Below, in pieces: positions 41,355-53,313 of a DNA stretch of 64,000 nucleotides. The notes below the pieces were generated by a model. That model saw only the letters and a program-made list of their open reading frames with translations. It did not search any database and was not told the origin of the DNA. The position numbers and the translations under genes are program-made. Origin of the DNA: Ophthalmolycus amberensis. Taxonomy: Eukaryota > Chordata > Actinopteri > Perciformes > Zoarcidae. Every line of letters starts with the position of its first letter. The stretch's first letter is position 1. The DNA is taken from assembly GCA_024529925.1 (NCBI GenBank), contig JAFEUB010001171.1, forward strand, positions 2,211,709-2,275,708, read 5' to 3'.

Positions 41355-44300
41355 ACAATGGTCCAGATTGGCACCAGACAGTGAGTCGGGCCAGTAAAGG
41401 AAGGTCAGTTCAACCACACTGACATGAAGGCCCATTATTTCTGACCAGGTGACTCGGGGTCAAAGTTGAAACAAAGGACAAAACCATCACGATGACAAGG
41501 TCAAACATGACATCATCCCAGGTCGGATACCTAACATGAGGCTGTGTTTGACTTTATGTGTCCCTTGGAAGTATATTATTGTTTGGTTTTTTTAAATAAC
41601 ACTCACTTGGGAGCAAATGTTGACACTAACATATTAACTGCCTTACCTTGCACAGGGCCATTATCCATAATCTCCTTCATGATCTCCTTTTCCTGAGAGA
41701 GACGATAGAAGGAAGAATTTATAGGCAGAGGAGAGAGAGAGAGAGGACAGGAAGATCATTACATGTTAGTGAAATGGAGAGGATGAAAACAACCCGCTGG
41801 ATGTTAAACGTCCGATAACAACATTGAGTCCAGCAGGGACCCCTGGCCTTAATGGCTAGCTTATTGACTTCACAGGCCATCGGGAGACAGAAACAGCAGG
41901 CTGTAATGATTTCGAGAGGCATTCGCCGTCATTTAGCAATGATGGATGCTGGCTGATAAAACCACATGTCGGCTGCAGCTCAGCGGTCGACTTTGAATTG
42001 GAGGAGATGCAGCGAGCTGCATGCAGAGACGGCTTCTGGAAACGGTTTCAGTGAATGTTACGTGATACTTTGTGCTAAAAAGGCCAGAGGCGCTTTCTAC
42101 ATGACTACATGACTAGAGGAACATTATCGAGTTAGATCAGCCAGCTTTTAAAATTGTAAGACAAACATTACACTTTTATCACAGCAATTTGTAATTGTGC
42201 CTTCAAATATCAACCAAGTAGAGCTCATAGTTTAATTATTCACTTTTTTATTTCTCATTCTATAGAAAATACCAATATTTTGGTATTTTTTGTATGTTTT
42301 TAATATTTTCACTTGCAATTTTTCTATTCTAGAAATATATGTTTTACTCTTGCAGTACTTTGCCTGTAATTTAATTTCCTCTTATTATGGTTATAACACC
42401 AAGACAAAGTCATTATTCTGATTCTGTTCAGTCACTTTGCTCTGATATCGACTGACTGACTCTGGTTTATTCAACTCACTATTGTAGCTGAGCATGAATA
42501 GATGACATTGATATTAGAAGGTAAACACAGAAATCTAATTCCAGATAGACTTTTGAATCTTGATCTTTAGTAGATAAAATGACTATGGATGATGATAGTC
42601 TGCAAATTGGTTTAATTGACTCACTGGCCTGTATATCCAGTACATTATATCTGAATCTGTCTACAATAAGAACTGATTAAATTCTGTATTATATTTCAAT
42701 CAACCTTCCAAATCCTGAATCCAACTTCCTGGACCATGACGGTGGCGAACATGCAGGAACAAATACAACTCTTTGCCCTTCATTGATTCAGCGCTGTCGA
42801 GCACTTAATCCTGTACATTCCCATGTTCATTAACGAAGGAGTCACGAATGCACGAGGAAAGAGTGCGACAACACATACTTTAATAAACACGTGGGAGAGA
42901 TTATAGTTTACTGTAGCACGAGGAATTCCCAAAAATGCACAGCAAGCTTATTAAAGCTGCATGTTTACTGTGGTATTGGGAACATGTGCTGGTCGGTGCT
43001 GGAACTGATGAAGGAAAGGTGTCTAGGGCATACCTGTTTATGCATGTATTGTTTTGTGTTTGTGCAGTGCTTACGTTGGATGAGAGCCTGTAGGGCGGTG
43101 TGGACTGGTAGATGTCGTTTTGGTAGTTGTGTGTGTTGGGGCAGCGCTGTGTGGCCTGCCTCTTCCCCCGGCCGACGGAGCGACTCTGCATCATACAGCG
43201 GCCCACCTCCACTGGTGTTTGCTGCGGGGGTTGGTATGGATAGCAGTTTTCTGTCACCACTCTGTGGAGGGAAGAGGAGCGATGGTAAGATGTGCCTAAT
43301 CTTTAGAAGGCTGTTACCAAGTAATCGCCAAAAAGGTATTGTATGTTGCTTTGCTTTCTTGTTTTCTACTGAAGATTAAATAAAACGATAGTCTTTACCC
43401 TCTACGCCGGAGGTACCACCAGGCTCCATCGATGCGCCCCCCATCACACCCTCCCTGATTGCGCGTGTCACAGGAAATAAGATTTTGTGGGGACAGCTGA
43501 GGAGTCATGTGACCCATTGACTGGATGGAGATTCTGTCTGATGCCACAGCTAGTGAAAAGGACAGGCTTTATTACAAAATATCATGCTTAAAACCTTTTC
43601 ATTATTATTATTATTTTATTAAAACACTTATTTTCTTTCTATAATTGTAACAATTTGTGTCTTCAGGAAGCTGAAGACACAAATTGGCAATCATAAATAT
43701 CCACAAACATTTTGCAGGTGCTGGACAACAAATATCTGCACAGAAAGACAATATATTTCAACCATAAACTTGAGGAAGACTTTTCGTGGTCAGCACATTG
43801 TCATGTCCATTTAAGATAAAAGTATTGAGTTTGTCTTTTTGAACCAATTTGTTGTGACACTTTCACAAGTTTTTGTTCTATTTTCTGCCCTTCCTTTACG
43901 TCTTATAATGATATCCCATATTTCCCTGCATTGTCTTCATGTATTCTACCTGCAGTTGAGAAAGCCCAGGATGCAGCACAGTTGCCCTGGTCCAGCGGTT
44001 CATGGATCTTTCCTGGCCACTTCTCTGCCGAGTTGAAGTGGAGAGGCAGACCGTCACTCTCAGGATCCATGTTCATCTGGCAGAGAGGAAAAATGAGTCA
44101 AGTCAGTAGAGCTTAATCACCGTCACACTCTCACAGCACAAGTCTCACTGAGGAAACATTAATGTTTCTCAGTGAAAACAATTGATACCATAAGTGGCAG
44201 ACCACAATTATTAAACAAGGATTAAGAGAAAAATGGAGGAAATAGCGGTTTAAACCACCAACACAGAGTTGCAGTAGTGAGACTTACAATGTAATCATTT

Positions 44301-46606
44301 GCCCACAAACTGACAGCTGCAATTAATTAAAGTACTTGTGGACGGCTTTGTTTGACAAGTTTGGATCCCGGGCAGATTACATAAATCTGCTAATCAACGC
44401 TCCAGTGGAAGGGACTCATTCACAAGCACTTAGGACCATTTGGCCCAGTGTCAATCTCTGTAGAATAGACGGGAACTTTGATCCCGGTCCTCTCCATGAA
44501 AGCACGAGGCCGTTTGGTTACATTGAATGCGTCATTTGAACCAACCCAACTCTTTCATGGAGGCACCAATGCCACTGTGATGATAAATCCTAATTAGGAT
44601 GATGGAGTGCAAATATCTTCCTGATAGCGCATGTTCACTGGCAGATGCGGCTCACATACCAAACATACTCAATCTATTAGTCTCCACTCTTAATCTCTCC
44701 GTTATGTGGGATAACGGAGCACACACTTCTGTACAACTGACTTTCCCCCTCTCTCTCTCTCTCTCTCTCTCTCGCTCTCTCAAAGAGCCTGGCTCCTGTG
44801 CAGCATTCCTCCGATTAATAGCAAGGTATTCAAAGTACAGACTGCCACCTGATACATAACTAAAGAATGTGCTGCTGGTCTGAGTCTTGTAGTTGTGGAA
44901 GGTCAAGGTCCAAAAGACAGACACCTGAAACACCTGATCTAAAGGTTTGATAAAAGGGGGGAAATGGCCTATGTCTAAATACATGAATTAAGTTAAGTAA
45001 TTCATGAATTTATGATTTTCCATCCCTTACACAGCAGTCTACGTACAGACATGAAAGGACAGTGGGACAGAGAGATTTATGAATGGGCTGCAAGTCTCTG
45101 ATCTGGTTCCTGGCACGGGTCGGGACACGCTGACAGCGGAAGGAGGGGGAGTTGTGTGTTTTTTAGGGTGGAAGTAGTGATGGAATGCTGGGAGAGGTAA
45201 ACAGGGGGAGTGGGGATGGATGGATGGAGGTGGGGGGGGTGCAGACTGAAGACAAGGTTTGCTCTTTATTCTCCAGGCAGCCACCATCCCCTCCATCTTT
45301 TCTATCTGATGTTTTGGTTCCGTTTTATGTAATCTGTCTGGGTGAAATATAAAAAAAGACCGAGCGGATCAGAGTGGGCTGAGGTTCCAGCCAGAGTCGC
45401 CATCGCATACCAACAAGCCACCATAATTAAGCGAGAAACGTTTTGATCAGCGCTCCTTTGTTGTAATAGGTTTCAAACCTGCATATCACAGTAATATCAC
45501 TTACAGGAAGTATGCAGGAGCCACAACAAAACTGTAACAATTCACAAATATGACGTCATACAGCTTCAGTGGGAACAACAAATACATAATATGGGACGTA
45601 TGGGACTTTAAGGTGCTAAAGTGAAAATACTTTTTAAAGTGGAATTTTAAAGGGAAACCCTGGATTTAAGAGGTTACACCCAGCAACAAGCAACACGATA
45701 TTCTTCAAATCCTTATATGAAGGATGAGGATGGCAAGGTTTTTATGACTTGCTTCAGAATATGAGTATCAACACTGAACTTTGTGTCTGTGCCGTCAGAA
45801 CATTGACCCAATTATTTCTTTCTTTGTCCCACCAACCCCAGAAGTACATTTTAGGGATGAATACTGTGCTGTACCTGCATCTCATTCATGTTCATAATAG
45901 TCCTGGAGGGTCTCTGTGTGCCCAGGCGGAAGCGGATGCCCTCGTCCAGAGTCATGCCGTACAGCTGACTGTAGTTGGCTGCATTCCATCTGAAAGCACA
46001 AACCAGGAAGAGAATGTGTTTGTCACCATGTGTGATACAAATCTTTTTGTAGAATATCATGTCATCAAGTACATGTTTGTTTTACCCATAGTTGCCTCTG
46101 TTAATGGCGTGGATGACGTCCGGCTCCATCAGACAGGCGTTCTGCTCACACTCCCATCGTCCTGTGGTCCCACATGTACTGCAGAGGACAGACAGACAGA
46201 CGTTAGGGACAGAGAGTTGAGACCATTAAAAGGCATTAGCGGCTGCAATTACACGAGTTATAGTTTTCATATTTATGCTAAAGCCAGTGAAGTCAACCGC
46301 TAAAATATAAGGACTATCTAAGACATAGACAAATATTCAAGGGCTCAGTGGAGTTCCCAAATAAGAAGTTAATTGAGAGAAATGGAAAAAGAACAGGCGA
46401 GGGAGTGAGAAACAGAGGGAGAGGTTAAAGGAAACATTCAGCCTTTTAAGGCTGCAGAACCAGGATCCATTTTTGGTCAGAAGGAAGCAAAGGAAAAGTC
46501 AAGAAGATAACAGACGAGATAGAAGCAGGATATTAACGACAATGTTGACTTAGGGGATGCTCAAAAATAACTTCCAATGTGTACTTTCTGATGACTCACT
46601 GTGAAG

Positions 46607-46677
<71 letters not shown>

Positions 46678-48143
46678 ACCCAGCCGGGAGGAGTGCCGTA
46701 TGAGAGGTGATACACACTCTGTAGGGTCAGTGTGACTGAAGGGGAATTTGGCCTCTTCATCATTGTGTGTGTGTGTGTTTAATGATCCTCTTGGGCAGGT
46801 TCTCCTCCCTGTAAACATGGTGTCTAAAATGTACAGAAGACTTTATGGTTGGACGTCTATACAGGCCTCTGTGGGAAACATCCCTCATTCTTTCTCTCTC
46901 GCTAATGCACCCATTTATTATGTTATTCCTGAAACAGCGGCTGACCTTGCTGCTGTTTATTTTTGGTGGCTTAGTAACTTTATTTAACCACGTACTCTTA
47001 GAAAGAGGGACCTGGGGAAAATAATATTTACAGTCAGACAACCGAGACACCAAGAAAACATCAATAAAGCTTTAAAATCTCCAAGTCTCCGAAGAGTAAT
47101 GGAAGAATCTTGTTTGCATTTCATTTAAATGCTGCATATTACCTGAATCTAGTCCGGTCAGGATGAATGTGTCATAAGCAGACCAACTTTGAGATACAGA
47201 GAGCAACGGAATTTTTCATTACTGATAAAGCGTGCTATGATAGTTTGATATTTTAGGAAATTATCCAGTCAGTTAGCTTAGGTTAGCATAAAGACTAAAA
47301 CTAAATCCTGATTATACAAACAAGATATATCGTGTTAATTATTGAGCTCTGGAGATGCTGGAAGGCAGATTGTGTTACCTTTGGACCAATCCAGACTAGT
47401 TGTTCCCCCCGTTTCCAGTCTTTATGCTAAGCTAAGCCAAGCTAACTAGCTGGTGGCTGTGGCTTTGTATTTATTGTATAGGCAGAATGTGTGTTTACCA
47501 AAATATTAAGCTATATTAATTATATAACTCGTTCATATTTGTTATTAATAGACAATTAGTTATGAAACAGCATGACATTGAAGAATATCTACTGAGTACA
47601 TTTTGACATAAAAGTTGACCCACCAACAGTTTTATGATTTAGAAAAGTCATGTGTAAATCACTGCATTATCTCTGTAATTATTCTTTATTATTCTATGAA
47701 GTTTATAAAGGACAGGCCTTAGTTGTTTTGTTGTGTCCAGACTATTTAGGAACTAAATGTGGTGGAATATCCTGTCGATCATTGTAGTTTTAAACAATTA
47801 ATCAGCGAGTTCAGGGAACTCGTGTGAACTTGTACATTAAGCTGCAAATCATTTACTTTGAAGTATCAGCGGACGGTGAACTGAAGTGCCCGGTGACTCA
47901 ACTGTGTGAGTAATCTCTCTGTCTGGTACAATTTTAAAGTGCTCTTACTTTAATGAAGCACTTCCATTTTATACTTTACTGCATTTTGGAGGGAAATCAC
48001 TTTTTTTTTTTAACTCTACATTTATTTTATATGATAAATTTTGATTATTTTTGCCGATAAAACTTTGAATGCAGGAATTTTACTTTTAATAGTCCTTTTA
48101 TTTCAGTAAAGAAGGCTCTTGATACTTTCACCACTAGTTTGGC

Positions 48144-48175
<32 letters not shown>

Positions 48176-48447
48176 AAACCAGGACCGTCTAATGGCTGTG
48201 ACTGGAGGAAAGAGACAATGACCTTCCACCTCTCCCTCTAGCAGGAACACATACATGCAGCTCACCATCGGTGGGTCAAAAACAACAATAAATTCACACA
48301 GTAATGGCACTGGACATGCACACCGGGACAGGAATAATGACAGACTGATGGAGACAGGGGGACAGAGTGTCAGTGGAGGGCCATATTTCACATTCTCCGT
48401 CACGCCCTTTATGAGAGAAAGACACCATCTTCACCTCTGGGACTGTA

Positions 48448-48484
<37 letters not shown>

Positions 48485-51400
48485 ACACACACACATAGAA
48501 ATACACACACCTGGATGACATGCGGTGCATTGTCTTGCCAAATCCTGCCAGCTCAGTAGGAGCAACAGAGCCATGCTCTGCGTTCAGATATGACGTATCT
48601 ACTTAATCTGAGAAACTAGTCAACAACTTAGAAAGTCCAAGCTGGCATTGGCTGTTGTCCAATCTGAAGTACACGCTGAAAGAGCAGAGCTGCTGCCAAA
48701 CCATAACAGAGATGGTTGCTCCTTCAGGGCTGTGTGAGTTTCAGATCATTTGGAGCAGATACAGAGTTATCAGGATGCAAACAGCTCAGGGAAGGAAAAG
48801 GTCTCAGCTGGGTTTATCCCATTAACACAACAGAAGACTGCCACACATATCATGCTATATCTTCACACACACACAACATAAGCATTGCTTTAATACTTCA
48901 TGCTAACTCCGGTTGTGTTTCTTTGCTTTCAAGCACCGACAATCTGCCCAGAGGTTTTACAGATTGCGATACTGATGGTCAAAGAGCAGCTTTTTATTGA
49001 CTATATCAGTGATGTTTGGCCAGTGGTTAGAGAAGACATGCAGGAGGTTAGATAACCGTGAGCGGGAGCTTGATAACTGCTAATGAGAGACTTTGGAGTG
49101 AAAAGAGGGAGAGCTGCCTGTCAACTCAAAGCGGAAGCCCTCTCCTCCACCCTGCAGCCCTGATTCTGAGAGGTGGGAGGACGCACGTTTGGGAAATTAA
49201 TAAGTGGAGAGAGTAGGAGTAGGAAAAGGGAGTGCGTGTGTCCCTCGGCGCCAAAGCTGCGGTGCGATTTCTCAAGTATCCATGTGTATTGCCTTAACAA
49301 GCATGTGTGAGAGCATATGTGCATAAGACTCTTTTGTTTGCCCGTGACAGGGAGAGTTAGCACATAAACGATGTTTTCTGGTGAACTAGGACACTGGAGG
49401 TTATATTCAACATGCGGCTTCCACAAGTATTTCCTTTAAGGAGAAATATTCGCCCGGCCATTTATCAACCGCCATCCTGGCCTAGCTGCGGACCCATCAG
49501 ACCCTTTAAGTCAAACCTAATTGAGCTGCAATGATAAAAGTCATTCTTCAGGCCTATAGATTGACACAGCACAGCTTTTGGAGTCAAACAGCTGCTAGGT
49601 TGTAAGTGGAGATCAGCGGGGTCAGGGTTAGACATGTCATGACAAACAGTGTGTCCTTTATGCATGAGGATAAATATAATAGGGATGTACAAATGGATGT
49701 TAAATCAACATTGGCGTTCATGTTCACACACGTACAAAGGGTCTTTGAGGAACATCAAATGACACAGACGAGAGAAACCACAGTACAGGACAGGTGAGGA
49801 ATTAAACTTCCCTTTTTCCTGCCTTCTCTCACTTGACCTCCTCCGTCTCCTTCCTCTAGTAGGTCAAGCTCTGCTTTACCTCTCCTTGACTGTTAATATT
49901 ATCACGCAGAAAAAATGTCAACAGCCACATGGCCTCTGGTGCCTTCAGGGTGTAGAAGGCCATGGAGATAAAAATGCACTATGCTGTCACTGAGAGCTAA
50001 AATAATGTTTTCAGAATAGCTTAAGCTCATGTCAGGGTCTTAAAGTGAAGAGATGTTTGGGAAATTTGTCCAATTGGAGACATAATACAGGATTGTCAAG
50101 GAGCTCTAATCAAAGAGTCAAAACAAGAATATAGGAGCTTCGTAGTAGAACTTCCAGCCTCACTTTTGTGCATTAGAGGAGTGGATTTGTATCCACATCA
50201 AAGTAAGAACAGTTCAGAGGATCAGAAGAAAGTCTATTTCAATTAAGGTTAAATCGACCATGCTACTCAGTCGGCCTGGGGGATATGAACGTCACAAACA
50301 CAAAGCTACTAGATGGGAAACATTAGCATGGGGCCTGTTTTGATTTAGTTTTGCAGCTTTTCTTCAGATCATAACAGAGAAAAGCTTTGGAATGAATAAA
50401 AACCGACTTCATCAGTATTAGCTGTTCAATACATGGACTCTTAAGTTTAAAAACGAGACTAAATATTGTTCTTAAAACAAAGCAAACTTTGTCTTTTTAT
50501 TTCCTTTTCTATCTCATTACTCTCACACTGAACTATTGGCCTTTTTCACAGCAGACATTTTGACTTGTCATAGCAGGAAAAGTATGACTAACATTAACGA
50601 TGGCTCCGTTCTACTAAAGTGTCCCAGTAAACCATCACAGTGAGCCAGCATGCACAAGACCGGTGACCTGAAACTGAAGCAGCCAAATGGAATTCCGTCG
50701 TCATTCATTTTATTTTTTACACCTGTGCTTTTCCTACTGTTTGTATTCCTTAGAAGAAAAATGACCGGTTACAGACAAAGAGGTATGACGCACAGTAGAG
50801 GAAGGCGGAAGTAGACAGGGTCAGTGTGTGTGTGTGTGTGTGTGTGTATAAAGATCATGTGATCAATATAACCAAAAATACGGATATAAAAACTGAATAT
50901 GATGCCACCAGTGTTTTTATTACTTGAAACACATGCAGTGCACCAACATATTTCGTGAACCCACCAACTACAAATCCCAGAGGTTTTAAGAACACAAAGC
51001 ACTGTATGTCAGCATGAAATCAGCAGAAAAGTGAGGCACAACACATCTACAATTTGTTTCAATGGTGCATCCATAAAGACCTGGCATCTTGGGCTTCAAT
51101 GTGCCACTCAGCATATGCATGCATTGGTTCGTGTGAAGTGTTAGAACAAGTATACACAGAGCATTTAGATAAAGTGAGGGGAGCCATGTTTTTCAAGCTT
51201 AAAGCCACTTAAAAGGACATTTAAGGGAAAGCCCAGGATTTAAGAGGTTGAAAGAGAAGTAAGAGGAAGAAAGACAGGGTTACATACCATAAATTGCAGT
51301 TGTCTTTGTATGTTTGCCCAGAAAAGAACTTGTTTCCATTTCTTTCACATGTGCCTGAGAGGAGACAAAGAGGGGTAATTTAATATACAAGCAAAGACAC

Positions 51401-53306
51401 AAATGGGAGACAGAGATGCACTTATATTTAAAGCACTCACACTTAATATGATACAAACATACTGACCAAATTCCTTCACTTGTGATCACAATAAATAAAA
51501 GGGCTATCACTAACTCCTCAGGTGTGTGTGAGCAGAGTGTTTACGTCTTTGTGAGAGTGTACACACACAGAATGTATGCGAGTTCTAAGGAGCTCTGAGC
51601 TCCAGTAATCCAGTGTAGGAATGTGGCGTTGGCTTCTTTCCTGCCTTCCCAGGCTTCCTGGGCCTTCGTCATGCTTTAACCAGCTTACGCTCTACTTCAC
51701 CACCTCTAGTGAGACCGAGGGAAAGGGCCACAGAAGAAGTCTACCATTACGTCCACGACTAAGCACCAGAAAAGCGTTAACATTTGTGAGCTGCAATGGT
51801 CCACTCAGCATCGTCACAAACAAACATAGCATCAGCATTTCTTTTGGAATGGATTTGAAGTTTGAACCCTGCTTACTTACAGCTTGTGAAACGATACTGG
51901 AGTTGGCCAAAATATTCACAATGAGGTTTATCTACATACTGATTTACAGTGGAAGGTGCAGTCAGTGTGAATCGCATACGGTATTTACGGAATGAGCCGG
52001 CTGAGGATTTACAGTGTGAGCAGGTTTCCTTGTCTCTGGTGTGAGGCCCAGAGCTGATTGTGTGATTTATGACTGAGGCCCTCTGTTACCCATCATCCCC
52101 CTCACAGCTGTCTCACCCAGTCTGTCACAACTCAGTTACTGCAGAGCTGAAGGGTGTGAAAAGTCACTCATTGACATAGAAGGACTTTATATAGAGGACT
52201 CCTGTTGAACTGAACGTACGTGGTTTCAATGTAAAAAGTTACGTGGCATGAAGGAGGCATGTTGTATGAATGTTATACACCGACTTAGACGACAGAATGA
52301 GAAAAGTCCAGTTTAACAAAGCGTTGAATATTGAGTCACGGAACACAACAATCTGTGACTACAGGGCAGCGATAGGAGAAACAATCAAAGACTGAGACAA
52401 ATACGTCACCTCTTTCCTTTTGAAGCGCCATAGCCTTCCTTCAGGCTTTTGTAGCTGTGTAGTCGGATATGTGTGTGTGTGTGTGTGTGTGTGTGTACAC
52501 TCTTAAACATGCATGAGTGTCACACCCCTACCTTGTCGTCCAGGTAACACATACCTGTAACGACCCCTCTGTCTCCCGTCCCGCACCCGTTGTCTGTGTC
52601 CCCCTCCCTCCGCATACCCCACATTCTTTCTCTTGACCTCCATTCATCCCTCCCTCCACCCCTCCTCCCTCTGTCTGGCTGGGTTAATAAGAAGCCTACT
52701 GTTCCCTGCTCTGTTTGCATGTAGTCCTCTGCTGTCACAGGCACACTTTACACCTCTGCAATGAGAGAATGGAGTTATAACTGTGTGGGGAGTCCAAATG
52801 GGGTCAACTCAACAGTTAGATAGACGGTAAAATGTGCTAAATCTGAACTTCTCTACACAAACTATCAGGGGAGGGTATTGTAATCTCAATCTTTGTTGAA
52901 GGGAGGGTAATCTGACTTTATGACTACTAACTATGACAGGCCCTCACACACCTGCAAAACGCACCGATGCACAAACTCATTCGCTTGTGCACTTTTCCTC
53001 ACCTATGAAAGGTGGCTCCACGCCGAGACAATGTCCCCAGAAGTCAGGGCAGCAATCAGCGATGGTCCGGTTGCAGAACAGGTCGCAGTAGCAGATGGTG
53101 TCCAGGTAGGGAACCGTGCACAGGTCGTCTCTGCCGGGGCAGCAGCCTCCTCTCCTCTCGCAGTAGGAGCCAAACGGGTCCCTGATGCCTCCAACATGGA
53201 GCGGACTGGCGAGCTCCCTCTTGGTCCTTCTTGACAGGATTCTTTCTGCAGTGCTCGCTCCGACCACCAGGAGCAGCGCCGCCACAGACAACAGCAAGAG
53301 CTTCAT
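37766..53306 (-). CDS. tinagl1: Tubulointerstitial nephritis antigen-like 1 (inactive cathepsin-like), 11 coding exons
   Basis: Minus-strand exons: 53003-53306 (continuing as 5' UTR to 53313), 51288-51354, 46086-46178, 45875-45989, 43950-44076, 43399-43549, 43075-43261, 41647-41692, 40595-40718, 38076-38121 and 37766-37933. They total 1428 nt, giving 475 aa against 467 in human. All junctions are GT/AG and in phase. A signal peptide (residues 1-20, MKLLLLSVAALLLVVGASTA) is followed by a cysteine-rich somatomedin-B-like domain (GGCCPGRDDLC to ADCCPDFWGHCLG). A von Willebrand C-like stretch (DNCNLCTCGTTGRWECEQNAC) and a papain-type C1A domain complete the protein. In that domain the catalytic Cys is Ser229 (QGNCAASWAF), while His399 (GTHSIRITGWG) and Asn424 (AANSWG) remain, so it should have no protease activity, as for known TINAGL1. 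The protein is secreted, binds laminin, fibronectin, collagen and integrins, and modulates adhesion. The tail is unusually His/Arg-rich (HSHHHQHRRRHI). Confidence 0.97.
41258..41351. repeat. Compound (CA)n/(GAGA) microsatellite in a tinagl1 intron
   Basis: CA runs broken by CAGAGACA motifs at regular places, which points to duplication of a compound unit. It lies in the intron between exons 8 and 9. Confidence 0.95.
41693..43074. other. tinagl1 intron between exons 7 and 8
   Basis: AT-rich intron sequence without recognisable repeats or exons. Confidence 0.5.
43651..43686. repeat. Perfect 16-bp inverted repeat
   Basis: CAATTTGTGTCTTCAG at 43651-43666 and its exact reverse complement at 43671-43686 are separated by GAAG. 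The pair lies in the tinagl1 intron between exons 5 and 6. Confidence 0.9.
44742..44773. repeat. (CT)n microsatellite
   Basis: About 14 CT units with one CG interruption, in the tinagl1 intron between exons 4 and 5. Confidence 0.9.
46609..46674. repeat. (GT)n microsatellite
   Basis: About 33 uninterrupted GT units in the large tinagl1 intron. Confidence 0.97.
47269..47450. mobile_element. MITE-like foldback element
   Basis: The left arm (AGTTAGCTTAGGTTAGCATA then AAGACT, about 47271-47296) and the right arm (AGTCTTTATGCTAAGCTAAG then CCAAGCTAACT, about 47418-47448) are near inverted repeats around a core. The core contains TTGTTTGTATAATC-type sequence and CTTTGGACCAATCCAGACTA. I recognise it as an abundant teleost palindromic repeat. 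The superfamily is not assigned. Confidence 0.7.
47935..48137 (+). mobile_element. CAGTGGTGG-type repeat, right end preserved
   Basis: Blocks in order are CTTCCATTTTATACTTTACT, GGAGGGAAATCAC, CTACATTTATTTTATATGAT, TTTGAATGCAGGAATTTTAC and TTTCAGTAAAGAAGGCTCTT, closing with TTTCACCACTAG. The closing CACCACT mirrors the CAGTGGTG start seen at 18310, so the two copies together define both termini. Confidence 0.65.
48145..48170. repeat. (CA)n microsatellite
   Basis: About 12 CA units immediately right of the CAGTGGTGG-type repeat. Confidence 0.95.
48446..48496. repeat. (CA)n microsatellite with TA interruption
   Basis: About 24 CA units, broken once by CATACA near 48480. Confidence 0.95.
51355..53002. 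other. tinagl1 intron between exons 1 and 2
   Basis: About 1.6 kb with a (GT)n tract at about 52469-52496 and a pyrimidine-rich stretch at 52560-52680. No exon is seen. Confidence 0.6.
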
Positions 53307-53313
53307 GATAAAT

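Larger units (their letters stand above)
46179..51287. other. Large tinagl1 intron between exons 2 and 3
   Basis: About 5.1 kb containing GT/CA microsatellites, a foldback element and a CAGTGGTGG-type repeat (all listed separately). No further tinagl1 exon is required, because codon phase closes exactly across this gap. Confidence 0.65.

Noticed and set aside
45749..46303. 184-codon plus-strand open frame
   Set aside because: It covers tinagl1 exons 3 and 4 in antisense. The minus-strand exons are conserved and in phase, so this frame is a shadow.
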